A stretch of DNA of 7,028 nucleotides, from contig DTYK01000193.1 of NCBI GenBank assembly GCA_012961925.1, forward strand, positions 1-7,028. The letters run 5' to 3'. Below the pieces are notes generated by a model, which saw only the letters and a list, made by a program, of their open reading frames with translations, was not told the origin of the DNA and searched no databases. The position numbers were made by a program, and so were the translations under genes. Of this stretch, positions 5,642 through 7,028 are shown piece after piece. The DNA comes from Candidatus Latescibacterota bacterium (lineage in GTDB: Bacteria; Latescibacterota; MVCY01; DTYK01). The stretch's first letter is position 1, and every line of letters starts with the position of its first letter.

Positions 5642-5768
5642 GCATACACGTCAGTGCCCGTCCCTCCAAAATCGGCTCTCCCAGCCCGATCAGCCCCTCA
5701 TCCGTATGGATCTTGAGGAACACCGAGCGAGGCTTAACCAGAAACGTCTCTAACTTCGTGATCTTTAT
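5637..5768 (-). pseudogene. dgoD: D-galactonate dehydratase (enolase superfamily), N-terminal stub
   Basis: DgoD dehydrates D-galactonate to 2-dehydro-3-deoxygalactonate, the substrate of DgoK. The translation KITKLETFLVKPRSVFLK, followed by HTDEGLIGLGEP and LEGRALT, is the N-terminal capping domain of mandelate-racemase/muconate-lactonizing-type enzymes and fits the galactonate dehydratase subgroup. The codon where the initiating Met is expected is ATA (5766-5768), although AGGAAGG stands six bases upstream; a one-base change from ATG or a sequencing error is likely. The stub follows the upstream glycosidase's stop by about 35 bases, as in an operon. After about 44 codons the sequence passes into heparinase in another frame; the switch lies within 5634-5648, where both readings are plausible. 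The catalytic barrel (about 330 further residues) is absent. Another acid-sugar dehydratase of the same superfamily is possible. Confidence 0.62.
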
Positions 5769-5774
5769 TCGTGA

Positions 5775-5781
5775 CCTTCCT
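5775..5781 (-). promoter_or_regulatory. Ribosome binding site facing an ATA codon
   Basis: AGGAAGG lies six bases before the ATA that occupies the expected first codon of the DgoD stub. Placement and spacing are ideal, which identifies ATA as the original start position. An alternative ATG at 5802-5804 overlaps the glycosidase stop (TGATG), but it leads only to a 12-codon frame in a different phase. Confidence 0.55.
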
Positions 5782-5802
5782 TTCTCTTTCTGTTTTTAAG
5801 CA

Positions 5803-7028
5803 TCAGGGCCTATAAAGTCCCTTCGGCAACGGCAGCCTCACCCCCAAGATCAACCCGGATCGGGCAGGGACGGTGACGGGCGTTGGCTCGGAGACCTTAA
5901 TGCGGGCTTTCGTCTTGGGATCCGTAACGATCAGCCGGGTGGATATCGGTGTCTCGTAAAGGTTCAAAACGGACACATACGAGTAGGATTCGGTGGAACG
6001 CTGAGTCACAAGGATTCTGGGGTCCTCCGCATAGCAATGCCGCTCGATGCCATTCGCCGAAAGAAACGTAGAAAATGGCCTCGGATGGACGTTGCGCACA
6101 AATCTCAAGGGGGTACCCAGAATTGTCGCTCTTCCAGAACCAACAGCCCTTGTGTACCCCACAACTTCACCACCTTCGCCAAGGGCCAGCGGGGTCGCAT
6201 CCTCAGGCGGTTCGTAGTGGTTCAGATACTCATATGACGATACCCTTGGTGTTCCAAGCAGCATGTCAAGATCGAACCATTCCTTCTCCTTCCTCGACTT
6301 CAAAGCGCCGGGGAAGAGCTTTGAACTGAGAATCACACAGGGGTCCATATTCTCATCGAGATACGGCACTTCCGGAAGCGTGACCAGATGTCCCCCAGCG
6401 CTCAACATACTCCACCAGTTTGGATTGGACCTCCGCCCCCATGAAATCGTAAGAGACGACCCAGAGTTGTCTCCAGCGCACCATATCCTCAACACTCGAC
6501 GTTTCAAGATCTGCAATCCCGTAGCTTACGCTACCCAGAAGAAACAGGGTACCTAACTGCAGCGTGTATTCACCACACTTGCTGATCTCGTTCTTTAGTC
6601 CTGCTGTTTTGGTGGTCACCCCACAAAGTGCATGGTACGGCGCGTAGGATCCAATGGCGATGTCGTAGAGCTTTTCAGCGGGCAAAAGCTGTTCGCCATG
6701 CGCCTGTGTGAACCGACCGATGTCCCGAACAACCGGATAGCTCTCTCGCAGAGTTCCGTCCGATGCAACCGGAGCCTGCCATTCGTAGTACTGGGAACCG
6801 TAGCCCCGTGGGTTTTCGCCCCCTGCAAATTCGAGAAAGTTGAAACCGTTCAAACCATGGCCGATAAGCGCCTTGAATGTGAGATCAACATCTCCCGGAG
6901 CCACGTACCAGTCGTCCACCCAATATCCTACCCCGGTTTCGGGGAAAACCGTGGGTGCACCAGAGGCTTTCACAAACTCCATTCCGTTGATCATGTGGGC
7001 CAGGAAGGTGGCTCCAGAGGGTGATTCA
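5803..7028 (-). pseudogene. Beta-galactosidase-like glycosidase (clan GH-A), partial and frameshifted
   Basis: The gene enters from the right edge with its 5' part outside the window. The first frame ends the TIM barrel with YWVDDWYV and GFNFLEFAGGENPRGYG, then has RESYPVVRDIGRF and an HGEQLLPAEK segment, as in GH35-type and related GH42-like beta-galactosidases. It continues into a Rossmann-like region with LWVVSYDFMGAEVQSKLVEY. At a G5 run (6392-6396) the frame slips by one base. The other frame continues GGHLVTLPEVPYLDEN and runs through VVGYTRAVGSGRATILGTPL to a C-terminal beta domain, ending at TGA 5803-5805. This layout (barrel, GH42-type trimerisation-like domain, beta domain) suits a large beta-galactosidase. 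Only one lesion is visible and it sits in a homopolymer, so a sequencing error is a serious alternative to real inactivation. Substrate specificity cannot be read from this part. Confidence 0.7.

Noticed and set aside
51..5768. Insertion sequence or integron cassettes as the cause of the stubs
   Set aside because: I found no transposase frame, no terminal inverted repeats and no attC-like palindromes at the joins; the stubs keep their own ribosome binding sites and orientation, which fits simple deletion better.
5802..5804. ATG overlapping the glycosidase stop (TGATG) as the true DgoD start
   Set aside because: It is in a different frame from the DgoD-like sequence and stops after 12 codons; the Shine-Dalgarno is placed for the ATA.

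Overview
The window reads as bacterial chromosomal DNA of middling GC from an organism with a large carbohydrate and sugar-acid catabolic repertoire. Every gene or gene remnant I can support lies on the minus strand, so transcription runs from the right edge to the left, and several starts carry GGAGG-type ribosome binding sites. I see no marker that fixes the phylum, and no rRNA, tRNA, CRISPR array or transposase gene.

From right to left the layout is as follows. (1) A clan GH-A beta-galactosidase-like glycosidase runs off the right edge and is broken by a one-base frameshift in a G5 run. (2) The first ~44 codons of a D-galactonate dehydratase (DgoD) follow; their expected ATG reads ATA behind a good Shine-Dalgarno, and they are fused directly to the interior of a heparinase II/III-family lyase. 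That lyase carries a frameshift and two in-frame stops. (3) A spacer of ~140 bp leads to the first ~220 residues of a uronate-isomerase-like amidohydrolase, with its C-terminal part missing. (4) About 270 bp of short tails follows, one of them resembling the last membrane helix of a transporter. (5) The first ~45 codons of an M55 D-aminopeptidase (DppA) carry a one-base insertion at codon 3. (6) Two apparently intact genes overlap by one base: a zinc-type medium-chain dehydrogenase and a mannitol-1-phosphate-dehydrogenase-like polyol dehydrogenase. (7) A small frame downstream ends in a plausible C-terminal tail. (8) A strong-looking sigma70 promoter with a 9-bp-period direct repeat in its spacer follows. 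(9) Last come an ~18-codon stub of a GH38 alpha-mannosidase and an ~49-codon stub of 2-dehydro-3-deoxygalactonokinase (DgoK), then an unidentified open frame at the left edge.

The most striking property is architectural. At least five catabolic genes survive only as 5' stubs, each joined to the next unit without a recognisable mobile element, while one dehydrogenase pair remains open and overlapping. The simplest reading is a polysaccharide and galactonate/uronate catabolic island in advanced deletional decay, as in a genome undergoing reduction. The main alternative is a chimeric or error-rich metagenomic assembly. Before decay the locus would have combined polymer breakdown (heparinase-like lyase, beta-galactosidase-like and alpha-mannosidase-like enzymes) with intracellular sugar-acid metabolism (DgoD, DgoK, amidohydrolase, two dehydrogenases). 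I find no convincing new defence system or mobile system.
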